Source of the DNA: RPQJ01 sp044226195
Lineage (GTDB): Bacteria; Pseudomonadota; Gammaproteobacteria; Steroidobacterales; Steroidobacteraceae
Assembly (NCBI GenBank): GCA_044226195.1
Contig: JBGAHO010000013.1
Coordinates: 20,106 to 84,105 of the forward strand
Reading direction: 5' to 3'
DNA length: 64,000 bases
A program made the position numbers and the translations under genes. The notes under the pieces were generated by a model, which did no database searches, was not told the origin of the DNA, and saw nothing but the letters and a program-made list of their open reading frames with translations. Shown here in pieces: positions 52,101 to 60,436 of the stretch; the first letter of the stretch is position 1; each line of letters begins with the position of its first letter.

Positions 52101-53135
52101 TCAGGACGATGGCGACCGGCGCCGCGCGCCATCCCTCGACCGCGCCATCTCCAGGGTCTCCGACGGCAGCTCGCCGTAAGTCTGGTGGTAGATCGCGGAG
52201 AAGCGGCCGAGGTGCGTGAAGCCGAAATCCAGCGCGATCCTGGAAATCGTGGCGTCGGCAGGTTTCAACAGCAGCTGTGCGCGGACGGCGGCCAGGCGTC
52301 GCGCAGCGATCCACTCGAGCGGGGACTGCCCGCGCAGTGCCATGACCGCTTTCTGCAGCGTCCGCCAGCGGACGCCCGAGATGGCGCAGAGGCGATCGAG
52401 GGTGAGGGCTTCGCCGAGGTGTGCGTCCACCCAGCGCTCGAGCCGCTCGAATCGTCGCAGGGAGGGCTCGGAGACGCTGACTTCGCCACGCTGGCCGACG
52501 ATGATGCCGGCCAGCCACGCGGCGGTCTCGCGCTCGACGGCATCGAGCGCGGACGCATTCGCGTCGGCCACGGGTCCCGCGCTCAAGTCGTGTATGCGCC
52601 GATGGAACTCCATCCATTGTGCATGGCGACCCGGGGTCAGCGGGATCTCGACGGACCGGAACAGCCACGTGCGCGACCGTCCTCTGCGCCGTGCGAGGAT
52701 CTCCTCGCGCAGCAGTTCACCCGAGACGACCAGGCCCAGCCATTCGTTGGCTGGCGAGTGACAGGTGTACTCGTGGTCCGGCGCCAGCAGGACCGCGGTT
52801 GCCGGACCGGAGTTCAAGGTCCGGCGGCCGATCCGGTACGTATCCCCGGCGCGCAGTGGCAGGAACAGCGTCGGCTCGCGCACCGCCGCGCGCATGGTCT
52901 GGGTCAGCAGCGTCTTCACGCGGCCCACGGCCGTCCGACCGGACTCCGCGACGAGGTGCCCGTAGAAGAACGGACCGGCCCCGCGCGGCACCCTGGTACG
53001 GTCGCCGAATCGGGCACCGAGGTAGGCACGGGTCTCGTCGAGGTCGCGTGACTGAAAGCGATCCAGCCCGACGCCCGGTGACGATCCGGACCCGGTGTCG
53101 CAAGCGTTCTGGCCTGACGGCGCCTTGGAATCCAT
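52101..53135 (-). CDS. AraC-family transcriptional regulator
   Basis: 344-residue regulator with an N-terminal ligand-binding-like domain and a C-terminal double helix-turn-helix (LTLDRLCAISGVRWRTLQKA and ISRIALDFGFTHLGRFSAIY). The GFTHLGRFSAIYHQTYGELP block resembles AraC members near EutR/FeaR. The target is not evident; its neighbours are a divergent M13 peptidase and the secreted protein downstream. The N-terminal 15-20 residues are poorly supported. Confidence 0.88.
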   Translation of the reverse strand: MDSKAPSGQNACDTGSGSSPGVGLDRFQSRDLDETRAYLGARFGDRTRVPRGAGPFFYGHLVAESGRTAVGRVKTLLTQTMRAAVREPTLFLPLRAGDTYRIGRRTLNSGPATAVLLAPDHEYTCHSPANEWLGLVVSGELLREEILARRRGRSRTWLFRSVEIPLTPGRHAQWMEFHRRIHDLSAGPVADANASALDAVERETAAWLAGIIVGQRGEVSVSEPSLRRFERLERWVDAHLGEALTLDRLCAISGVRWRTLQKAVMALRGQSPLEWIAARRLAAVRAQLLLKPADATISRIALDFGFTHLGRFSAIYHQTYGELPSETLEMARSRDGARRRSPSS

Positions 53136-53284
53136 GTCGACCCGGCGTGGGAAAAGCCACGCGAAGAACCGCGATCTTGACAGAGCCCGTGTCCGGCTGG
53201 GAAGGCCTGCCGTGCGCCTTCTGGATATCGTGCCCCGGCCGATCTGGTTAGCGTTCGGCGACCGAACCGGACGAGGCCGAACTC

Positions 53285-55399
53285 ATGCTGTGGTCACTGC
53301 GCTCCCGCCTTCCCGTCACCGTCCTCTCGGCGCTCCTGTGCGTCGCCGCGTCCTCGCCGGTCGATGCCGACGGTCCGCCCGCCTTCAGCTCCGGTCCGCT
53401 GCCGGGTCCGGAGAACAACTTCGGCTTTCCGCTGGTCTTCGATGTTTCGAAGATGGACACGAGTGTCGACCCGCGCGAGGACTTCGCGCGCTACGCGGCC
53501 GGCAGGTGGATGGACGTGGCCACCATCCCGGGGGACTCGCCGTACATGAGCGGGATCGTCCTGATGGGCAAGCGCGTCGAAAGGCAGATTGCCGATCTGC
53601 TCACCGACGCCGCCGCGACCAGCGCTACGGCGCCCAGAGGGTCGCCCGTGCAGCAAGTGGGCGACGTGTACGCGGCCGGGATGGACATCGCCCGGCTCCA
53701 GCAGCTGGGCGCCGCGCCCCTGATGCAGGAGTGGGACCGCATCGCCCGCATCGACGGACCGACCGCGCTGGCCCAGGAATTGGCCCGCCTGGAGCTGCTC
53801 ACGAACCAGCCCGTCGTCCTGGGGGCCTCGGTGTCCCTCGACCTCGAGGATCCGACCCGCTACAGCGTGGTGGTCACCGATGCCGACCTGCCGCTGCCCG
53901 CACAGGAGGACTACCTTTCGCCCGAACTGGCACCCGTCCGTGACGCTTACCTGAAAGTCGTCGCCGACTCGCTGGCGCTGGCCGGCGTGCCGGCGGAGCA
54001 GGCGAAGGCTCGTGCGGCGAAGGTGCTCGAGATGGAGACGCGGATCGCGGGCAAGAAGCTCACGCCCGTGCAGAAGCGCGACATCCACGCAGCCATCCAG
54101 CGCATGTCGTACGCGGAGCTGAAGGCGGCGTGCCCGCACATGGACATCGACGCGCTGTTCACGGCCCTCGGGCTGCCGACCCGCGGGGAGGTGCTGGTTG
54201 CGGACGTGGGGGCCGTCCGGGAACGGGATGCAATGCTCGCGCAGTACCCGCTGGAGGACACGAAGGCGTACCTGCAGTGGGAAGCGCTGCGCATGACGAA
54301 CGCGTACCTCAGCCCGGCGTTCGTCGACATGCAGGCGGACCTGTCCCGCGCCCTGACGGGCCAGGTGGACGCCCCGAAACGCGAACGAGTGGTCGCGCAG
54401 TCGATCAGTGGCAGCCTCGGCCACGCCCTCGGCCAGCTCTACGTGACGCGCTATTTCCCGGCGCAGACTCGTGCGGACGCCGAAGAAGTGGTGGGCAACG
54501 TGCGCAAGGAATTCCGCAAGCGCCTCGAGCGCAACACGTGGCTGTCCGCGTCCACGCGGACGTACGCCATCGAGAAGCTCGACAGGATGAAGATCGTCGT
54601 GGGGTACCCGGAGAAGTGGATCGACACCTCCGCCGTCGACATCCGGCGCGACGACTATTTCGGCGACATGACGCGACTGAACGAATTCGCGGTGCGCCGG
54701 GCGCTCGCACGCCTCGGCCAGCCTCCGGCCGAGGACGGATTCGCGGACACGAAGCACACCCTGCCGACGATCGTGAATGCGGCGTACTCGTCCGATCACA
54801 ACGGCATCGAGATCCCGGCGGCGTTCCTGCAGCCGCCGTTCTACGATCCGAAAGCCGACGCCGCGGTGAACTACTGCACGCTCGGCGCCGTGATCGGCCA
54901 CGAGATCACGCACGGCTTCGACTCGATGGGCCGGTTGTTCGACGCAAACGGCGCGCTGCGCGACTGGTGGACCGAGGCCGACGGCCAGGCCTTCGTCACG
55001 CGCTCGAAGCCGCTGGTCGAACAGGCCAGTGCCTACGAGGTGCTGCCCGGCGTACACCTGAACGGCGAGCTGTCGTCCGGCGAGAACCTGGCCGACATCG
55101 GTGGCGTCATGCTCGGCTACGAGGCGTTGCAGACCCACCTGAAGGCGCATCCGCAGGAAAATCGCAAGATCGACGGCTTCACCCCGCAGCAGCGCTGCTT
55201 CCTGGCGTGGGCGCAGAACTGGGCCGACAAGATGCACCCCGGACTGCTGCGGATGCTGGCTGCCTCGGACCCGCACCCGCCGGGCGTGTACCGGATGGTG
55301 GCGCCGTCGCGTAACCTGCAGGGCTTCTACGATGCGTTTGGCGTGCGGGCCGGCGACCGGATGTGGATCACTCCGCAGCAGCGGGTCGACATCTGGTGA
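53285..55399 (+). CDS. Exported M13-family (neprilysin-like) metallopeptidase
   Basis: 704-residue exported zinc peptidase. The signal peptide (MLWSLRSRLPVTVLSALLCV) leads to Peptidase_M13_N, starting with MDTSVDPREDFARYAAGRWM, and the catalytic C-domain with NAAYSSDHNGIEIPAAFLQP, HEITH at 539-543 and the third ligand in GENLADIGGV. It ends with VDIW, a family-typical terminal Trp. A paralogue lies at 60.4-62.5 kb. It is 4 bases before the ClpP-fold gene, so the two are probably co-transcribed. Confidence 0.95.
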   Translation: MLWSLRSRLPVTVLSALLCVAASSPVDADGPPAFSSGPLPGPENNFGFPLVFDVSKMDTSVDPREDFARYAAGRWMDVATIPGDSPYMSGIVLMGKRVERQIADLLTDAAATSATAPRGSPVQQVGDVYAAGMDIARLQQLGAAPLMQEWDRIARIDGPTALAQELARLELLTNQPVVLGASVSLDLEDPTRYSVVVTDADLPLPAQEDYLSPELAPVRDAYLKVVADSLALAGVPAEQAKARAAKVLEMETRIAGKKLTPVQKRDIHAAIQRMSYAELKAACPHMDIDALFTALGLPTRGEVLVADVGAVRERDAMLAQYPLEDTKAYLQWEALRMTNAYLSPAFVDMQADLSRALTGQVDAPKRERVVAQSISGSLGHALGQLYVTRYFPAQTRADAEEVVGNVRKEFRKRLERNTWLSASTRTYAIEKLDRMKIVVGYPEKWIDTSAVDIRRDDYFGDMTRLNEFAVRRALARLGQPPAEDGFADTKHTLPTIVNAAYSSDHNGIEIPAAFLQPPFYDPKADAAVNYCTLGAVIGHEITHGFDSMGRLFDANGALRDWWTEADGQAFVTRSKPLVEQASAYEVLPGVHLNGELSSGENLADIGGVMLGYEALQTHLKAHPQENRKIDGFTPQQRCFLAWAQNWADKMHPGLLRMLAASDPHPPGVYRMVAPSRNLQGFYDAFGVRAGDRMWITPQQRVDIW

Positions 55400-55403
55400 T
55401 GCG

Positions 55404-56258
55404 ATGAGTCGTCGTGTGGAGGCAGTCGTCGCGGCCGGCGGGTGTCTGGCGCTTTCGCTCGCGTCGAGTGTGCCCGGTCACGCCGAGACGCCGCCGGACC
55501 TCGCGTCGGCAACGGTCGAGCCGGCGGTCGTTCGCGTCGATGGCGACACGGTCTATTTCACCGGCCACATCTCGGACGCGAGTGCGAAGATCTTCGCGGA
55601 CGCCGTGGCGCCGCTGCAGCGCGGCCAGGTCACGCGGCTGGTGGTCAGCTCCGGCGGCGGCGACACGGTGCCCGGCCGCCGGATCGGTCAGTGGGTGCAC
55701 GACATGGGCATCGTGGTCGAGGTCGACAAGATTTGCTTCTCGTCCTGCGCCAACTACATTTTTCCCGCGGCGCGTGGGCGAGTCATTCGCGCGGAGTCCT
55801 TCGTGGGCTGGCACGGCAACGAGCGGGCATTCGAGGTGGAGGCCCGTCGCGCGGGCGTCCCGCTCGAGGCATTCATGCGGCCGATGTTCCAGTCGTGGCT
55901 CGACAAGTCGACGCCGGCCGAGCGCGAGGGATTGAGCCGCGACGCATACTTCGCAAAGCAGATCGGCGCAATGCGTGAATCCGTCGCGGCGGAGGGGCGG
56001 TACTACGCGCAGCTGGGGCTGGCCGACACGTTCGCCGCCTGTGGCGTCGGCGACGATCTCGAAAAGCGACCCGGCTTCAAGGACCAGCGCGGCTGGGGAT
56101 TCTCCATCGCGGACATGGAACGACTGGGACTCGCGCACACGAGCTACCTCGGGGACGGTCCCTACGAAGCATCGTGGCGGTTCAAGACGTACCTGGTCGC
56201 GCTGACGGCCGACGAGTGCGCGTCATTGCTTCGCGTCGAGAGTCATTTCGGGTCCTGA
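55404..56258 (+). CDS. Periplasmic ClpP/crotonase-fold protein
   Basis: 284-residue exported protein (signal MSRRVEAVVAAGGCLALSLA...HA) with a ClpP-like serine-protease fold: VVSSGGGDTVPGRRIGQWVH and the nucleophile-elbow-like CFSSCANYIFPAARG, then SFVGWHGNE where His is a candidate catalytic base. Related to periplasmic COG3904-type proteins. Whether it is active is unknown. It starts 4 bases after the M13 gene, suggesting a shared role in envelope protein turnover. Confidence 0.75.
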   Translation: MSRRVEAVVAAGGCLALSLASSVPGHAETPPDLASATVEPAVVRVDGDTVYFTGHISDASAKIFADAVAPLQRGQVTRLVVSSGGGDTVPGRRIGQWVHDMGIVVEVDKICFSSCANYIFPAARGRVIRAESFVGWHGNERAFEVEARRAGVPLEAFMRPMFQSWLDKSTPAEREGLSRDAYFAKQIGAMRESVAAEGRYYAQLGLADTFAACGVGDDLEKRPGFKDQRGWGFSIADMERLGLAHTSYLGDGPYEASWRFKTYLVALTADECASLLRVESHFGS

Positions 56259-56283
56259 CCGCGCGGGCGAGCGCCGGTGGTCC

Positions 56284-59200
56284 TCAGGACACCAACGCTG
56301 AGCGCGCTTCATCCGCCCGCGGCCCGAGATTGCCGTAGCGGTGGTAGTCCGTGCTGATGCTCTGCTCTCGCACGTACCACAGCAGCTCGAGGCGGCCTTC
56401 CGCCGACACCGGCACGCGCACCAGGCAGCCGTTCATCACGTTGGCCGCTTCGAGCACTTCCGCCGGCGCACGATCTGCGGCGGCATAGCGCACCCGATCC
56501 GTCTGGCCGTCGCGGATGGCCTGGGCCAGCTCGGCGTCGGTCTCCTCGACGAACTCGATCGCGCCGGCCCACGACTCCGTCAGCTGCTCGAGCCGCTGCA
56601 CGGCCCGGGACTGCAGTCCGCGCGGCACGCTGACCACGACGCGGCATCGCGCCACGTGCGCGGCGCAGGCCCGCGCAAACAGGTCGAACGCCGTGTCGGC
56701 CTCGTGCACGCGGACGCGCACGGTGCCCACCGGCAAGTAACGTCGGACGTTGTCCTGGCCGATCAGCAGGAAGTGGTCGTGCTCGCGCGAGAACTCCTGG
56801 CGCATCGCGCGTTCGTAGCTCGCCGCCGCGGCGACGATGCGCGCGTCGTCCACCTGGCCGCTGTCCGCGAGCCGGTCGCACAGCGCGGCCAGCGTCGGTG
56901 TCTGCACCTTTTCCACGGCGGCGGTGGCCGCGACGTCGGTGAAGTCCATCAGCTGCGCGACGTAATTCGGTCCGCCGGCCTTCATGCCGGCCCCGAAGCT
57001 GGACTTGCCCATGCCGCCGAACGGCTGGCGCAGCACGATGGCGCCCGTCGTCACCCGGTTGATGTACAGGTTGCCGGCGCGCACGTGCGCCTTCCAGTAA
57101 TCCCACTCGCGCTCGTCGAGGCTCTCGAGTCCGCTCGTGAGCCCGTAACCCGTCTGGTTCACCCGCGCCACGGCCTCCGACAGCTTGCTGAACCGCATCA
57201 CCGCGAGCACCGGGCCGAAGAACTCCGTCATGTGCGTGTAGCTGCCCGGACGCACGCCGTACTTCACGCCCGGCGTCCAGAGTGAAGGATTGCCTTCGAC
57301 CGGTTGCGGCATCACCGCCCATTCCTCGCCGGGTTCGAGCACCTTGAGCGCGGTCTCGAGATCGCCGCTCGGCGGCTTGATCATCGGGCCCATCTTCGTG
57401 TCGAGCTCCCACGCCGAGCCGACCTTCAGGCTCGAGACGGCTTCGCAGAGGCCGCGACGGAACGAGGCATCGTCATAGACCTCGTCCTGCAGCAGCACCA
57501 GCGACGTCGCCGAACACTTCTGTCCCGCGTGGCTGAAAGCGGAGTGCAGGATGTGCTTGATCGCCTGGTCGCGGTCCGACACCGCCGTCACGATCGTGGC
57601 GTCCTTGCCGCCCGTCTCGGCGAACAGGCACAGGCGGGGGTTGTCCTTCAGCATCGTCAGCGCCGTCTCGGTGCCGCCGGTCAGGATCACGGCGTCCACC
57701 TTCGGGTGGCTGATCAGCTTGCGGCCGGCGCCCGAACCGGCGCACGGCACGAACTGCAGCACCCGCTGCGAGATGCCGGCGCGCCAGAAGCTCTGGCACA
57801 TCTCCCACGCCACCAGCACGGTGTCGGACGCGGGCTTGATGATCACCGTATTGCCGGCGGCCAGCGCCGCGGCAACCCCGCCGCAGGGAATGGCGATGGG
57901 GAAGTTCCACGGCGGCACGACTACCACGACGCCTTTCGGCCGCGCCTTGAGCGTCGGCATCTCCTGCCACCAGCGGGCCGTCGCGCGATAGAACTCGAGG
58001 AAGTCGATCGCCTCGGAGACTTCCGGGTCCGACTCCATCAAGGTCTTGCCGCCGTCGGCCAGCGCCGCTCCCATCAGGTCGCCGCGGGCCAGGCGCAATT
58101 CCTGCGCCACCTTGCCCAGCACGTCGTAGCGCTGGGCGGGCGATAGCGCGCGCCAGCCGTCGGGGTCTGCGGCCGCGCACTCGACCGCTCGCGCGACGTC
58201 GTCATTGGTCGCCTGCCGATAGCGTCCGACCACGACGCCCGGTCGCGACGGATCGCGGCACTCGCCGATCACTCGGCCCTCGAGCAGCGCCTCGCCGCCG
58301 ATGACCAGCGGGATCTGCGTCGCGTCGTCGCCGCAGCGCGGCTTCCACCGGTCGATGATGGCCTGCCCCCAGGCTGCGTTGTGCGGCAGCGCGAAGTCCG
58401 TGTCCGCCTCGTTCTCGAACTTCTGCCAGCCGTGGGCGACGGCCTGCGTCGGCGCGGGCGGCTGGTTGCGGTCCTGGTGGCGTCGCGGTGCGTCGCTGAC
58501 GGAACCGGCGGCACGGTATGCCTCGAGGAATCCCTGCTCGAGCTGCTGCCAGTCCGGGCTGCCGACCTCGAGCTTGAACGCGTGGCGCAGGAAATTCTCC
58601 GGCCCCGTGTTTTCGTCTAGACGGCGGATCAGGTAGCCGATGCCGCTGATGAAGTTCTCCCGCTTGCAGGCCGGGGCGTACAGCAGCACGTTCTTCGTGA
58701 GCTCGTGCAGCGCGCGGCGCTGGGCATTCGCCATGCCTTCGAGCATCTCGAACTGCACCCGCTCCATCGCCGACTTCTCATGGGCCAGCACCAGCGCGTA
58801 GCTGATGTCGAAGAGGTTGTGCGAGGCGACGCCGACGTTCATCGCGGCGAGGTTCTCGGGCTTCATCACCTCGTGCAGCAAGCGCTTGTAGTTCGCGTCG
58901 GTCTCGAGCTTCGAGGGGTAGGGCGCCTGCGGCCAGCCGCGCGCGGACGACTCCACGCGCTCGCTTTCCATGTTCGCACCCTTCACGAGGCGCACCGTGA
59001 TGCGCCCGCCGCCCGCGGCGACGCGCTTGCGGGCCCATTCGAGGATCTGCTTCAGCGTCCGGTAGGAATCCGGGATGTAGCTCTGCAGTGCGATGCCGGC
59101 GTTCACGTGCTTGAGGCCGTCGCGGTCGAGCGTCCGCATGAACGCTTCCGCGGTCAGGTCCTTGTCGCGGTATTCCTCCATGTCGAGGTACACGAACTTC

Positions 59201-59928
59201 GGCACCACCGTGCCGTCCGCGCGCTCGAACCGGCCGCGGTCGGCCGTGAGGTACAGCCGCTCGATGCGGTCGCACAGCATGTCGATCGTGTGCTCGCGGG
59301 CGAGCGAGGAGATCTGCGAATAAAGCGTCGAGATCTTGATCGAGACGACTTCGACCTCCGGCCACTGCAGCGCCAGCAGGTATTGCTGCAGCCGGCGCTC
59401 GGCCTCCGGCTCGCTCAGGATCGCCTCGCCGAGGAAATTGACGTTCATGCGCACGCCTTCGCGGCGGCGCTCGGCGAGGTGCTGCGTCAGCAGTTCGCTC
59501 TCGCCCGGCAGGATGACATTGGCCGTCTCCTTCTGCATCTGGTCCTTGACGAGCGGCAGTGCGACGCCCGGCATGAATCCGCCGAAGGAGTGGAAGCCCT
59601 TCATCAGCGTGCGGTCCAGCGGACCGAAATAGCGGGGAACGCCCTGCACGTCGAGGATGTGCGTCAGGTGCTCGACGGCACGGGCCGGATCCGTCGTGCG
59701 GAACGCCTGGTCCGTCATCAATACCAGCGTCGCCTTGTCGGACGGCGTCTGCAGCATCCGGTCGAGCTCGGCCTGCTGCCTGCGCTCGGACGGTGTCTGC
59801 AGTTCGCGGGCCCGCTCCTGCAGGTGCCGCGCGACCCGCAGGGCCCGCTGGACCGTAGCCGGCCAGGGCGATGAGGCATCGACCATGACTTCATCGATGA
59901 GCGCGCCAAGAGACTTGGGTGAATTCAT
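56284..59928 (-). CDS. putA: Bifunctional proline dehydrogenase / L-glutamate-gamma-semialdehyde dehydrogenase PutA
   Basis: Oxidises proline to glutamate in two channelled steps. 1,214 residues: an arm domain, FAD proline dehydrogenase (about 60-480, with VRLVKGANMESERVESSARG), the NAD-dependent aldehyde dehydrogenase (about 550-1000, PPWNFPIAIPCGG, catalytic Cys805 in AGQKCSATS) and a C-terminal lid domain. The N-terminus MNSPKSLGALIDEV lacks the ribbon-helix-helix DNA-binding domain, so it is not an autorepressor. ATG at 59926-59928. Confidence 0.96.
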   Translation of the reverse strand: MNSPKSLGALIDEVMVDASSPWPATVQRALRVARHLQERARELQTPSERRQQAELDRMLQTPSDKATLVLMTDQAFRTTDPARAVEHLTHILDVQGVPRYFGPLDRTLMKGFHSFGGFMPGVALPLVKDQMQKETANVILPGESELLTQHLAERRREGVRMNVNFLGEAILSEPEAERRLQQYLLALQWPEVEVVSIKISTLYSQISSLAREHTIDMLCDRIERLYLTADRGRFERADGTVVPKFVYLDMEEYRDKDLTAEAFMRTLDRDGLKHVNAGIALQSYIPDSYRTLKQILEWARKRVAAGGGRITVRLVKGANMESERVESSARGWPQAPYPSKLETDANYKRLLHEVMKPENLAAMNVGVASHNLFDISYALVLAHEKSAMERVQFEMLEGMANAQRRALHELTKNVLLYAPACKRENFISGIGYLIRRLDENTGPENFLRHAFKLEVGSPDWQQLEQGFLEAYRAAGSVSDAPRRHQDRNQPPAPTQAVAHGWQKFENEADTDFALPHNAAWGQAIIDRWKPRCGDDATQIPLVIGGEALLEGRVIGECRDPSRPGVVVGRYRQATNDDVARAVECAAADPDGWRALSPAQRYDVLGKVAQELRLARGDLMGAALADGGKTLMESDPEVSEAIDFLEFYRATARWWQEMPTLKARPKGVVVVVPPWNFPIAIPCGGVAAALAAGNTVIIKPASDTVLVAWEMCQSFWRAGISQRVLQFVPCAGSGAGRKLISHPKVDAVILTGGTETALTMLKDNPRLCLFAETGGKDATIVTAVSDRDQAIKHILHSAFSHAGQKCSATSLVLLQDEVYDDASFRRGLCEAVSSLKVGSAWELDTKMGPMIKPPSGDLETALKVLEPGEEWAVMPQPVEGNPSLWTPGVKYGVRPGSYTHMTEFFGPVLAVMRFSKLSEAVARVNQTGYGLTSGLESLDEREWDYWKAHVRAGNLYINRVTTGAIVLRQPFGGMGKSSFGAGMKAGGPNYVAQLMDFTDVAATAAVEKVQTPTLAALCDRLADSGQVDDARIVAAAASYERAMRQEFSREHDHFLLIGQDNVRRYLPVGTVRVRVHEADTAFDLFARACAAHVARCRVVVSVPRGLQSRAVQRLEQLTESWAGAIEFVEETDAELAQAIRDGQTDRVRYAAADRAPAEVLEAANVMNGCLVRVPVSAEGRLELLWYVREQSISTDYHRYGNLGPRADEARSALVS

Positions 59929-60026
59929 GTCGACACCTGTGAAAATGATCGGCCTGGGCCTTGCGGCGCAGTACGGTACCCGTCCGGGGGCGCGGCCTGA
60001 GTTAGGACAACTACGGTGGTCCGACT

Positions 60027-60398
60027 CTAGCCAAATCTCTCCGGAGCCAGGGCCTCGATTGGGCAGGGAAGTATCGCTCCGGACAGGAGGTCCGCCAAGA
60101 TTCGCCCCGTGGCTGGAGCCGGCGAGAGACCGAGCATGGCATGTCCGGTCGCGGCGATTGCGGCGTCGATGCGACGGTGGATGCCGCCGATCTCCATCGT
60201 TCCGCCAACGCGGACGCCCTCCGCCAAGGGTGCCACCGCGACCCGGGCCTCGACCAGGATACCGCCGGTCGCAGGTCTGACCGGAGGGCTCGTGACGACG
60301 ACGCCATCGCCCGTGATGAGCAGCAGCGACAGGGCGCCGCAGGCGAGGGATGCGCCGGGGCGCAATGTGGATAGCGTGGCACAGGCCGGACCCCGCAC
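60027..60398 (-). pseudogene. Remnant of a DadA-like FAD-dependent D-amino-acid dehydrogenase
   Basis: A 123-codon leftward frame whose translation matches only pieces of the C-terminal half of DadA-type enzymes: GDGVVVTSPPVRPATGGILV and LAEGVRVGGTMEIGG, then directly AATGHAMLGLSPAPATGRIL ADLLSG. The N-terminal FAD domain is absent and the segment normally between the two blocks is gone, joined in frame by IHRRIDAAI. The gene lies upstream of putA, where D-amino-acid or hydroxyproline dehydrogenases are common, so it is probably a decayed operon partner. Its 5' part is cut off at the M13 gene. Confidence 0.7.
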
Positions 60399-60436
60399 GA
60401 TATCCGGCCACGCTGCGTTGGAGGGATCCAGACGTC

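Noticed and set aside
53177..53182. A perfect TTGACA upstream of the first M13 peptidase
   Set aside because: No -10-like hexamer is found 16-18 bases downstream (GGAAGG at 17), so it is not called as a promoter.
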